From Chryseobacterium sp. SSA4.19 (GTDB lineage: Bacteria > Bacteroidota > Bacteroidia > Flavobacteriales > Weeksellaceae): DNA of 64,000 bases. Shown piece after piece: positions 28,546-36,926 of the stretch (the stretch's first letter is position 1; each line of letters begins with the position of its first letter). The notes under the pieces are model-generated. The model saw only the letters and a list, made by a program, of their open reading frames with translations, did no database searches and was not told the DNA's origin. The position numbers and the translations under genes were made by a program. The DNA lies in assembly GCF_022601875.1 (NCBI RefSeq), contig NZ_JAKVIP010000011.1, forward strand, positions 1-64,000. The letters run 5' to 3'.

Positions 28546-28878
28546 ATGTCACTAAGAAACAAAGTAACATTAGTAGGTTACACAGGAAAAGAAGTTGAAA
28601 CCATGAACTTCGATAACGGAACATTAAAAGCAAGTGTATCTTTAGCGACCAGCGATTATTACACCAACGCAAAAGGTGAAAAAGTAGAAGAAACGCAATG
28701 GCACAGCCTCATGGCTTTCGGGAAAACAGCAGAGATCTTTCAGAAATATGTTACAAAAGGAAAAGAAATTGCCGTTGAAGGGAAACTGACTTACCGGTCT
28801 TATGATGATAAAGATGGAGTAAAACGGTATATCACAGAAATCAGGGTAGACGAAATCCTGCTTTTAGGAAGTAAATAA
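28546..28878 (+). CDS. ssb: Single-stranded DNA-binding protein
   Basis: The 110-residue OB-fold protein starts MSLRNKVTLVGYTGKEVE and has the SSB core pattern ending in TEIRVDEILLLG. It lacks the usual disordered, acid-tipped C-terminal tail that binds repair proteins, so it is a short SSB paralogue rather than the main replicative SSB. Such short copies are common beside the full-length ssb in Bacteroidota. An HRDC protein follows after 15 bp. Confidence 0.9.
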   Translation: MSLRNKVTLVGYTGKEVETMNFDNGTLKASVSLATSDYYTNAKGEKVEETQWHSLMAFGKTAEIFQKYVTKGKEIAVEGKLTYRSYDDKDGVKRYITEIRVDEILLLGSK

Positions 28879-28893
28879 TTAAAAACACACATC

Positions 28894-29346
28894 ATGAAAG
28901 TAAAAATATTTAAAATCAGGTTATCAAAAGAATTCCTTCATGAGGATCAGAAGGCATTGGATGCCTTTTTGGAATCCAAAGAAATTATAAAAGTGGAAAC
29001 TGCTTTTGTCAACGATGAAAATTATTGGTCTGTTGTCCTGTATTTTGAAGAATTGAAAGTCAGTCCCAACATGGTAAAAGAAGCAAAGCATGTAAAGTAT
29101 TCAGCAGATGATGATGCCTTAAATGCTGATGAAGAAAAGATTCTTGATGCCCTGAAGCTCTGGAGATCAGAAAAAGCCAGGGAGCAGAATCTGCCCACCT
29201 ATTTTATAGCCACCAATAAAGAACTTTCTTCTGTGGCCAAATACAGGCCGGCGAAGAAAGAAGAATTGCTGGACATTAAAGGCTTCGGTAAGCATAAAAT
29301 AGAAAACTACGGCGAAGAAATTCTGGAAATCGTGGAAAGTATTTGA
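28894..29346 (+). CDS. HRDC-domain protein
   Basis: The 150-residue protein has an HRDC domain at about residues 75-150: LWRSEKAREQNLPTYFIATNKELSSVAKYRP with KEELLDIKGFGKHKIENYGEEIL. HRDC domains bind nucleic acid and normally occur at the end of RecQ or RNase D. Here the domain is free-standing after a short N-terminal region. It is 15 bp downstream of the short ssb, so it may act with it in DNA metabolism. Confidence 0.87.
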   Translation: MKVKIFKIRLSKEFLHEDQKALDAFLESKEIIKVETAFVNDENYWSVVLYFEELKVSPNMVKEAKHVKYSADDDALNADEEKILDALKLWRSEKAREQNLPTYFIATNKELSSVAKYRPAKKEELLDIKGFGKHKIENYGEEILEIVESI

Positions 29347-29450
29347 TTCTAAAACACAAATGAAGGGGATCAATATGATGAAAGCTGAAAGGTTAATTTC
29401 TTTCAGCTTTCTAATGTGCTGTATCTTTAGTAAAAGTCTTTTCAATTGCT

Positions 29451-29458
29451 TATTTTTG
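29451..29458 (+). promoter_or_regulatory. -7 promoter element for hisS
   Basis: TATTTTTG followed by CA matches the extended Bacteroidota -7 box, 40 bp upstream of the hisS ATG. A similar TATCTTTA lies about 30 bp further upstream. Confidence 0.45.
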
Positions 29459-29498
29459 CACTCTTATTAATATTAATTATCACCTATTTAATTATACA

Positions 29499-30848
29499 AT
29501 GAAACCAGGTTTAGCAAAAGGAACAAGAGATTTCACCGCATTGGAAGTTTCAAGAAGACGGTTTATCATCAATGTTTTACAAAGAAACTTTGAATTATTC
29601 GGATTCCAGCCGCTGGAAACTCCAAGCTTTGAAAATCTTTCTACATTAACGGGAAAGTACGGAGAAGAAGGGGACCGTCTGATCTTTAAAATTTTAAATT
29701 CAGGAGATTATACATCGAAGGTAAACCAGGAAGATTGGGAAGGTAAAAGTCATCAGAAATTAACCTCTCAGATTTCAGATAAAGCCCTCCGCTACGACCT
29801 TACCGTACCTTTTGCAAGATTCGTGGCCATGAACCATAATCAACTGACTTTTCCTTTTAAACGCTACCAGATCCAGCCGGTTTGGAGAGCAGACCGTCCG
29901 CAGAAAGGAAGATTCAGGGAATTTTACCAGTGTGATGCCGATGTTGTAGGAAGCGAAAGCCTTTTGCAGGAAGTTGATCTGGTACAGCTGTATATAAAAT
30001 CATTTACAGACCTTGGAGTTGGTGTTACGATTCATATCAATAACCGGAAAATCCTTTCAGGCCTGGCAGAGTATGCAGGCATTAAAGATCAGTTAATTGA
30101 TTTTACGGTGGCACTTGATAAGCTTGATAAAATCGGGAAAGAAGGTGTGGTAAAAGAATTACTGGAAAGAGAAATTGCCCAGGAATCTATTGACAAGCTG
30201 GATTTCCTGTTTACACAGTCTGATGATGCTTTAGAAAATCTTCTGCAGCTGAAAGAAAAATTTACAGGCAATGAAACCGGATTAAAAGGTGTACAGGAAT
30301 TGGAATTGGTGATTACACGGTCTTTAGAACTCGGTGTAGAGGTTAAAAATCTTGTTTTTGATATTACATTGGCGAGAGGACTGGATTATTACACAGGAGC
30401 AATTTTTGAAGTGAAAGCAAACAATGTCCAGATGGGCTCCATCGGTGGTGGCGGAAGATATGATAACCTTACAGAAGTTTTCGGGGTTAAGAATATTCCG
30501 GGAATCGGGATTTCTTTCGGTCTCGACAGAATTTACTTGGTGATGGAGGAGCTTGGACTATTCCCTCAGGAAGCCGCTTCCCATATTGAATATCTGTTTG
30601 CAAATTTCGGAGGTGATGAATCTCTGGAAGCATTAAAATTAATCAGACAGTTAAGGGAAAAAGGTATTTCTGCAGAGATGTATCCTGAAAATGTCAAGAT
30701 CGGGAAACAGTTTACCTACGCTGAAAAGAAAGGCATAAAGAATCTTGTATTTCTAGGAGAAGAAGAAATTAAAAATAAAACAGTTACCTATAAAAATCTT
30801 GAAGCCGGAGCGCAGAAAACGGTTTCTCTGGAAGAGTTTCTTAATTAA
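29499..30848 (+). CDS. hisS: Histidine-tRNA ligase
   Basis: The 449-residue class II synthetase charges tRNA-His. It shows motif 2-type sequence ([15 protein letters not shown], then [23 protein letters not shown]), the histidine-specific block [20 protein letters not shown] and a C-terminal anticodon-binding domain. The start is ATG at 29499 with an upstream promoter-like box. Length and order are normal. Confidence 0.97.
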   Translation: MKPGLAKGTRDFTALEVSRRRFIINVLQRNFELFGFQPLETPSFENLSTLTGKYGEEGDRLIFKILNSGDYTSKVNQEDWEGKSHQKLTSQISDKALRYDLTVPFARFVAMNHNQLTFPFKRYQIQPVWRADRPQKGRFREFYQCDADVVGSESLLQEVDLVQLYIKSFTDLGVGVTIHINNRKILSGLAEYAGIKDQLIDFTVALDKLDKIGKEGVVKELLEREIAQESIDKLDFLFTQSDDALENLLQLKEKFTGNETGLKGVQELELVITRSLELGVEVKNLVFDITLARGLDYYTGAIFEVKANNVQMGSIGGGGRYDNLTEVFGVKNIPGIGISFGLDRIYLVMEELGLFPQEAASHIEYLFANFGGDESLEALKLIRQLREKGISAEMYPENVKIGKQFTYAEKKGIKNLVFLGEEEIKNKTVTYKNLEAGAQKTVSLEEFLN

Positions 30849-30854
30849 ATAAAT

Positions 30855-31516
30855 ATGATGAAAAAAACTTTATTATTAGCCGGTGTGATGCTGTTTAATC
30901 TATATTTCACGCAAACCAATCAGGATATTGATAATTTTGAATTCTACTACGGTTAAATAACTATCTAAATTCTACCTCTGTAAAATCAAAAGTAAAAGGC
31001 GAAGTAAAAATTGCTACAGATAAATATTTCAAAGTCGGTAAGTTCAGATACAAAGATTCTGATGAAAAGGCTAAGCCTGAAAACTTTAGTTGGGCGATAA
31101 AATTTAATGATGACTATTACTTCAGTATGTGGAATGCTGCTTACATTTATAGTGATTTCTATGTTAAAGCTGATATTGTAAGTAAAAGATACTGGGTGAT
31201 TTTTATCAATGAAAAAAAGGATGGAAAAATATTCGGATCTAATAATCCTTATGGTGGCGGACTAGTTGGGGCAGCTTTAAATATCAGACCAAGAAGCAGC
31301 TGGAAAAATAAAAACGGAGAAAAGTTCAAAATTCTATTAGTTGATTTTGAAAATCCAAATGTAACGAGATCCCGTCCTAAAGATGCAAATGCTTTTTTAG
31401 TTGATACTAAGAAAATATTAGAAGTGACCAATAATGATCCTGAAGTCATTGAAAAATTGAGAAAAGAAAATTATACAATTGAGGACTTTGCAGACTTTAT
31501 TAAGTCTAAAATTTAA
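30855..31516 (+). pseudogene. Frameshifted secreted protein gene
   Basis: An ATG at 30855 opens a signal peptide (MMKKTLLLAGVMLFNLYFTQ) that stops after 33 codons at 30954-30956. In another frame the coding sequence continues from about 30953 without interruption to the TAA at 31514 (LNNYLNSTSVKSKVKGEVKI, later FKVGKFRYKDSDEKAKP). The second frame has no ATG until 31127, far inside the protein. A single-base loss near 30950 restores one frame of about 220 residues. I do not recognise the mature domain. Either the gene is inactivated or there is an assembly error. It lies just after hisS. Confidence 0.72.
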
Positions 31517-31768
31517 TGTATGATTTAAAAAATCGCTCCAAGAAATAACTGAGAAAGTGGTTAAATTAAGTTATAATTGATTACGCAGATAGAAATGCAA
31601 TAAAATCTAATCTAATGAATTTGAACGCTTACAGTTACATTTTAAACAGACTATCGGGTTTTGTGAAAATATAGAGTATTTATCCAGAGAGATATATTTA
31701 ATATAAATTCGTAATTTGGATTAATGTAATTTTAAACAATTAATTCAAATTATAAAATATAAAACCGG

Positions 31769-32731
<963 letters not shown>

Positions 32732-32757
32732 AATAATTCAGATTTAAACATACAGAT

Positions 32758-33600
32758 ATGAATGATCATTGCGGATTGTGCGGAAAGAAACTGACATCAA
32801 TAGACCAGATGCTGGGTGAAAACAGACTTTCAGATGGAAATGTCCTCTGCAATACATGCCTGGAGAAAGCCAGCAATATCAACCAGGCACTGTTGTCTGA
32901 CCTTCATCATTTCAGTATTGATGATATTAAAAACCTTATACAAAGCGGCAATTTAATAAAAAGCGAGGATAAAACTGATGAATTACTCCAAGCAGATGGA
33001 CTTTCTGTAACTGTGCATACTGAAACGGAAAGACTGCCTCGTGAATTTTATAAAAGGAGACTAAGGGAAATAAAAGCTCAGCTCAAACAGGCGAAAGCCA
33101 ACCTTTCTGTTTTTACGAAAGGAGAAATTAAAGAGTTGCCTTATATTCTTGCTGCTGATGAACCGATACTCGCTGTCACGGATGCCCAGTTTCTAAGAAC
33201 GGTAGATGCCGGGATTTTACTGGTTACCCCAAAAAGGATTGTCTCCGTATCAAAAGCCATGTTCGGAGTACTGAAAGTGCATGATTATCCCAATGAAACT
33301 ATCACGGGAGTAAATTTCAGAAATCATTTCATATCTCCTGTCATCATTATTCATACAGAAGAAAAAGCGGTGGAATTCGAATGTTTTTTCGATAAAGATG
33401 ATGCACAGGTTTTCTATGATTTTATTAAAAAAATCTATAACAAAGAAACTTCCGAAAACCAACAGGCAAATAAAGAAAAAGTTCTTACAGAAGATTCCGT
33501 TTTTGAGCAACTTGAAAAGCTTGCCATGTTAAGGGAAAACGGAATTTTGACAGAAGAAGAGTTCACATTACAAAAGAAAAAGTTCTTAGAGAAATTATAG
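32758..33600 (+). CDS. Zinc-finger/PH-like/SHOCT protein (paralogue without polyGln)
   Basis: The 280-residue protein repeats the plan of its upstream neighbour: a DUF4428-like finger (CGLCGKKLTSIDQMLGENRLSDG, CNTC), a central PH-like region (ILLVTPKRIVSVSKAMFGVL) and a C-terminal SHOCT motif (FEQLEKLAMLRENGILTEEEF). It lacks the glutamine tract and instead carries a basic helix near residues 98-120 (REFYKRRLREIKAQLKQAK). The pair probably arose by tandem duplication and diverged in the linkers. Function unknown. Confidence 0.82.
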   Translation: MNDHCGLCGKKLTSIDQMLGENRLSDGNVLCNTCLEKASNINQALLSDLHHFSIDDIKNLIQSGNLIKSEDKTDELLQADGLSVTVHTETERLPREFYKRRLREIKAQLKQAKANLSVFTKGEIKELPYILAADEPILAVTDAQFLRTVDAGILLVTPKRIVSVSKAMFGVLKVHDYPNETITGVNFRNHFISPVIIIHTEEKAVEFECFFDKDDAQVFYDFIKKIYNKETSENQQANKEKVLTEDSVFEQLEKLAMLRENGILTEEEFTLQKKKFLEKL

Positions 33601-33717
33601 ATACGGATTAATGTAAAGATGTAAAAGAATCCAAAGCAAAAAGTTAGAGACAGGTCAAACTTGCAGCTGAATATTTTTAATAACTATTAACTAATAAAAC
33701 ATAAATACAACTAAACC

Positions 33718-34518
33718 ATGGAAAACTATTTAGATATCAATAAAAATTCCTGGAATGCCAAGGTGGATACTCACCTGAAATCAGATTTCTATTTTGTAGA
33801 TGAGTTCGTAAAAGGCAGAACTTCTCTGAATTCGATTGAACTTGGACTTTTGGGAGAAATAAAGGGAAAATCGATTCTTCATCTTCAATGCCATTTCGGC
33901 CAGGATTCCATTTCACTGTCAAGAATGGGAGCCGAAGTCACCGGGATTGATTTATCAGACAAATCCATCGATGCAGCGAGAGAACTTGCTATAAAAGTGG
34001 GAACAGATACACAATTCATCTGTACTGATGTATACAGCCTTCCTGAGTTTCTTGATAAGAAGTTCGATTATGTTTTTACAAGCTACGGAACCATCGGCTG
34101 GCTTCCTGATCTGAATAAATGGGCAGGAATTATAAATCATTTCCTCAAACCGGAAGGGAAGTTTGTAATGGCTGAATTTCATCCGGTAATCTGGATGTTT
34201 GATGATGATTTTGAACAGATAAAATACAGTTATTTTAATGAAAAGCCGATTGTAGAAACATATGAAGGCACTTATGCCGATCAGTCCTCAGCTATTGTTC
34301 AGGAGTATGTGATGTGGAATCATGCTCTTTCTGAAGTAGTACAGAGTTTATTGGAAAACGGACTCAGTATAAATAAATTCAGCGAATTCAATTGGTCTCC
34401 TTATCCCTGTTTCCGTCATGTTGAGGAATTTGAAAAGGGCAAGTGGAGGATCGCTGCATTCGGAAATAAAATCCCGATGGTGTATTCATTGCAGGCACAA
34501 AAAAGTCATCACAATTAA
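33718..34518 (+). CDS. Class I SAM-dependent methyltransferase
   Basis: The 266-residue protein has the Rossmann-like SAM motifs in order: motif I as ILHLQCHFGQDSISL, the acidic residue after the next strand in VTGIDLSDKSI, and FICTDVYSLPEF. The central FDYVFTSYGTIGWL block is common in ubiquinone/menaquinone-type or small-molecule methyltransferases. The substrate cannot be given. It converges with the YtxH-like gene, and a hairpin that overlaps its last codons serves as terminator mainly for that gene. Confidence 0.88.
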   Translation: MENYLDINKNSWNAKVDTHLKSDFYFVDEFVKGRTSLNSIELGLLGEIKGKSILHLQCHFGQDSISLSRMGAEVTGIDLSDKSIDAARELAIKVGTDTQFICTDVYSLPEFLDKKFDYVFTSYGTIGWLPDLNKWAGIINHFLKPEGKFVMAEFHPVIWMFDDDFEQIKYSYFNEKPIVETYEGTYADQSSAIVQEYVMWNHALSEVVQSLLENGLSINKFSEFNWSPYPCFRHVEEFEKGKWRIAAFGNKIPMVYSLQAQKSHHN

Positions 34519-34534
34519 AAACTGTGATGACTTT
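34502..34534 (-). terminator. Hairpin terminator of the YtxH-like gene, overlapping the 3' end of the methyltransferase gene
   Basis: A 12-bp perfect stem (AAAGTCATCACA / TGTGATGACTTT) has a 9-nt loop that contains the methyltransferase stop codon (34516-34518). Reading the minus strand, a T run follows, so it mainly ends the minus-strand transcript. Confidence 0.8.
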
Positions 34535-34565
34535 CTGTATATGAATGTTAAAATAAATTATTCTT

Positions 34566-34835
34566 TTAATTAACAGCCTGCTGTGCCTGATTTTCTACAT
34601 CTTCCGCCTGATCTTTCACTTGAGAAGCTACGCTGCTTGCTTTATCTTGTACTTGAGAAGCTACATTGTTAGCTTTATCTTTAAGATCATTCCCCCATTT
34701 ATTAAAATTATCTTTCGCTGTGTTGATTTTATCTTTCACCATTTGCTTTTCTTCATCAGATGAATTTTTGTATTTCCAATATGCTAATGCTCCTAAACCA
34801 ACCAATGCTAATAAGCCTTTTGTTTTATTTCCCAT
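34566..34835 (-). CDS. Small YtxH-like protein
   Basis: The 89-residue protein has one short hydrophobic segment near the N terminus (GLLALVGLGALAYW). The rest is a long amphipathic helix with repeats of the type DKANNVASQVQDKASSVASQ. This pattern is like YtxH and related stress-inducible small proteins. It may be membrane-associated. The function is not known. It ends in a strong hairpin terminator. Confidence 0.78.
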   Translation of the reverse strand: MGNKTKGLLALVGLGALAYWKYKNSSDEEKQMVKDKINTAKDNFNKWGNDLKDKANNVASQVQDKASSVASQVKDQAEDVENQAQQAVN

Positions 34836-34933
34836 GATTTTTATTCTTTAAATGTTAATATTAAAATTTGTTACTAACAATCATGTAAAATGTGTGCCAA
34901 AAAAATAAAGCGACTTATAAAATAATGTTAAAT

Positions 34934-35776
34934 TTATTTGAATATCTTAAAATTTTCTCCATCAAAACTGGCAAAAACCATGGTTGGATGAGAATCCTGA
35001 TGATAGATATGGCCTTCTTTGTCAATCGCAATGGCACCTGCAAAACCGTCAATGGTTTTTAATTCATCAAATGTTTTGGTAAAAGCGTTTTCCAAAGACA
35101 TCCCGTCCGTTACTCTGGTTACTATTTTTGCGGCAGTGGCATTGCTTACAATATCTTCGCCCACGCCTGTACAGCTTACGGCACAGTCTGAATTGGCATA
35201 ATTTCCTGCTACGGTAGCCGAATCGGAAATTCTTCCCGGAAGTTCAAAACCTTTTCCGCCGGTAGAGGTTGCTACAGCGAGTTTTCCGTCCTTATCGATG
35301 GCTACACAGCCTACCGTTCCTTTTCCGCCGGTTTTAAGCTTTTCTTCATATTCCTTCCTTCTTTGAGCGATCTCAGTAGAAAAATTTTCAAAACCATGTT
35401 CTTCAGCATAGGCTTTGGCACCTTCACCTCCCAAAACACGGTCATCTTCTTTCATCAGTTCTCTGGCTACGAAAACCGGATTTTTTACTTCTTCAATATT
35501 AATGACACCACTCATTTTCTGGGTGCTGCCATCCATAATCGCAGCACTCATTCTGATGACTCCATCGCTCTGAATCTGTGATCCCATTCCTGCATTATAC
35601 AGCTCATCGTTCTCAAGCAAAGAAACGGCATATGCCACTGTATCAAATGCGGAATTGTTTTGTAAATATTCAAACGACTTCTGAACAATATCTTTTAAAG
35701 AATTTTGTTTAGCTGTTTTTACTTCGCTGCTTTGATCGCTTTCTGAGAAGAATCCGCCATGGATGATTATTTTCAT
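34934..35776 (-). CDS. Isoaspartyl peptidase / plant-type L-asparaginase (Ntn hydrolase)
   Basis: The 280-residue protein is a plant-type asparaginase. It self-cleaves before the Thr in KGTVGCVAIDKDG (near residue 153) to form the N-terminal nucleophile. The flanking HGGF start, NAGMGSQIQSDG and SATVAGNYAN are typical. These enzymes hydrolyse beta-aspartyl dipeptides. Its position beside cyanophycinase suggests it splits the beta-Asp-Arg dipeptides released from cyanophycin into Asp and Arg. At 280 residues it is a little shorter than the usual 310-320. The gap to cyanophycinase is 62 bp. Confidence 0.88.
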   Translation of the reverse strand: MKIIIHGGFFSESDQSSEVKTAKQNSLKDIVQKSFEYLQNNSAFDTVAYAVSLLENDELYNAGMGSQIQSDGVIRMSAAIMDGSTQKMSGVINIEEVKNPVFVARELMKEDDRVLGGEGAKAYAEEHGFENFSTEIAQRRKEYEEKLKTGGKGTVGCVAIDKDGKLAVATSTGGKGFELPGRISDSATVAGNYANSDCAVSCTGVGEDIVSNATAAKIVTRVTDGMSLENAFTKTFDELKTIDGFAGAIAIDKEGHIYHQDSHPTMVFASFDGENFKIFK

Positions 35777-35838
35777 AATTGTATTTTGTAACAGATGGTA
35801 GCTGAAATTATTTAACTAACAGTTTATCATTTTAAAAT

Positions 35839-36729
35839 TTATTTTTCTTCCGGTATTGGATTATACTGGGAATTCTCAATGGTCAGCGTTTTTGTCGTCA
35901 AATCATAATGGTCATTCATTGACATAACATGTACAGTCAGGTTATCAATAGAAATAGGTTCTCCCAGATTGATGTTTGTAAGATTGGTATCCTTAATGAA
36001 CCGTCCGTCTACTAAAATCACCAGTCCTGAACCAACGGCGGTCATCACATCATTATAGATAAAAAGCCCTGTATCTTCCCCTAAACCGATTCCAAGGGTT
36101 CTCGGATTGTTTACAACAGCCTGGAAAAGTCTCCCGATTCTTCCCCGCTGTACAAAATGGGTATCTATAATAACATTATCTATTAATCCAAGGCCCTGGG
36201 TCGTTTTAATTTCACCCTTCAGGAGCGATTCTGAGCTGCTTCCCTGATAAATCATATTTTCAGAAGCGGCAGCTGCTCCGGCAGAAGTCCCGGAATAAAT
36301 AAAATCCTGTTCCTGGTATTTTAACAGAATCGTATCATGGAACCGGGTTCCCCCGAGAATGGAAGTTAACCTCAGCTGGTCACCGCCGGTAAACATAACA
36401 ACGTCCGCCGCATTAGCTCTTGCCACGATAGCATCGGAGTTAGCTTCTTCACGGTTATGGATATCCAGCACGTTAACATTCTTAGCACCTAAGAATTCAA
36501 ATGCTTTTTTATATTCCGAACCTACAATCTGAGGAATCTGTGAAGCGGTCGTAATAATTTCAATAACGGAGTCTTCTTTGAGTTTTGATTCGTTAATGAT
36601 TTTACGAAGGATCCCTCTTTCAAAAAAGTTCAGATTTTTTTCTATATTCTGATCAAAATCGGTTTCAGCAAAACTGCCCTTGTTCACAGCACCACCGATA
36701 ACAATTAATTTTCCAACAGGTTTCATCAT
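35839..36729 (-). CDS. cphB: Cyanophycinase
   Basis: This peptidase-S51 protein of about 296 residues (ATG at 36729) has the family's GxSAGA nucleophile element (IYSGTSAGAAAASENMIY, Ser near residue 148) and the upstream block VVMFTGGDQLRLTSIL. Cyanophycinase cuts the Asp-Arg polymer cyanophycin into beta-Asp-Arg dipeptides. It is divergent from the synthetase gene and adjacent to an isoaspartyl peptidase. The frame stays open to a TTG at 36738, but that codon is part of a TAACTTTG promoter element, so ATG is preferred. Confidence 0.92.
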   Translation of the reverse strand: MMKPVGKLIVIGGAVNKGSFAETDFDQNIEKNLNFFERGILRKIINESKLKEDSVIEIITTASQIPQIVGSEYKKAFEFLGAKNVNVLDIHNREEANSDAIVARANAADVVMFTGGDQLRLTSILGGTRFHDTILLKYQEQDFIYSGTSAGAAAASENMIYQGSSSESLLKGEIKTTQGLGLIDNVIIDTHFVQRGRIGRLFQAVVNNPRTLGIGLGEDTGLFIYNDVMTAVGSGLVILVDGRFIKDTNLTNINLGEPISIDNLTVHVMSMNDHYDLTTKTLTIENSQYNPIPEEK

Positions 36730-36735
36730 AGGGTG

Positions 36736-36743
36736 CAAAGTTA
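36736..36743 (-). promoter_or_regulatory. -7 promoter element for cphB
   Basis: The minus strand reads TAACTTTG then CA, ending 6 bp before the ATG at 36729. This gives a near-leaderless transcript and shows that the upstream TTG is not a start. Confidence 0.5.
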
Positions 36744-36873
36744 AAAAATAATTAAGAGGTGGAAAAATCCATGACCAATTTAAATGAGTCTGAGTATTTT
36801 AGAATTGTTTAAATTTTAAGGTTATTTTTTATAAATGTTTAACCGTGGTATAGTTTCATTTAGGGTTTTGCAT

Positions 36874-36881
36874 TATCTTTG
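36874..36881 (+). promoter_or_regulatory. -7 promoter element for cphA
   Basis: TATCTTTG matches TAnnTTTG and lies 45 bp upstream of the cphA ATG, within the region shared with divergent cphB. No TTG at the usual -33 distance. Confidence 0.45.
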
Positions 36882-36926
36882 ATTTCTGATCGAGTTATCG
36901 TTAACTATTAAACATGCACAGAGACT

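Noticed and set aside
28546..28878. Main replicative SSB
   Set aside because: The protein ends after the OB fold without the acidic tail used for partner binding, so a short SSB paralogue is more likely.
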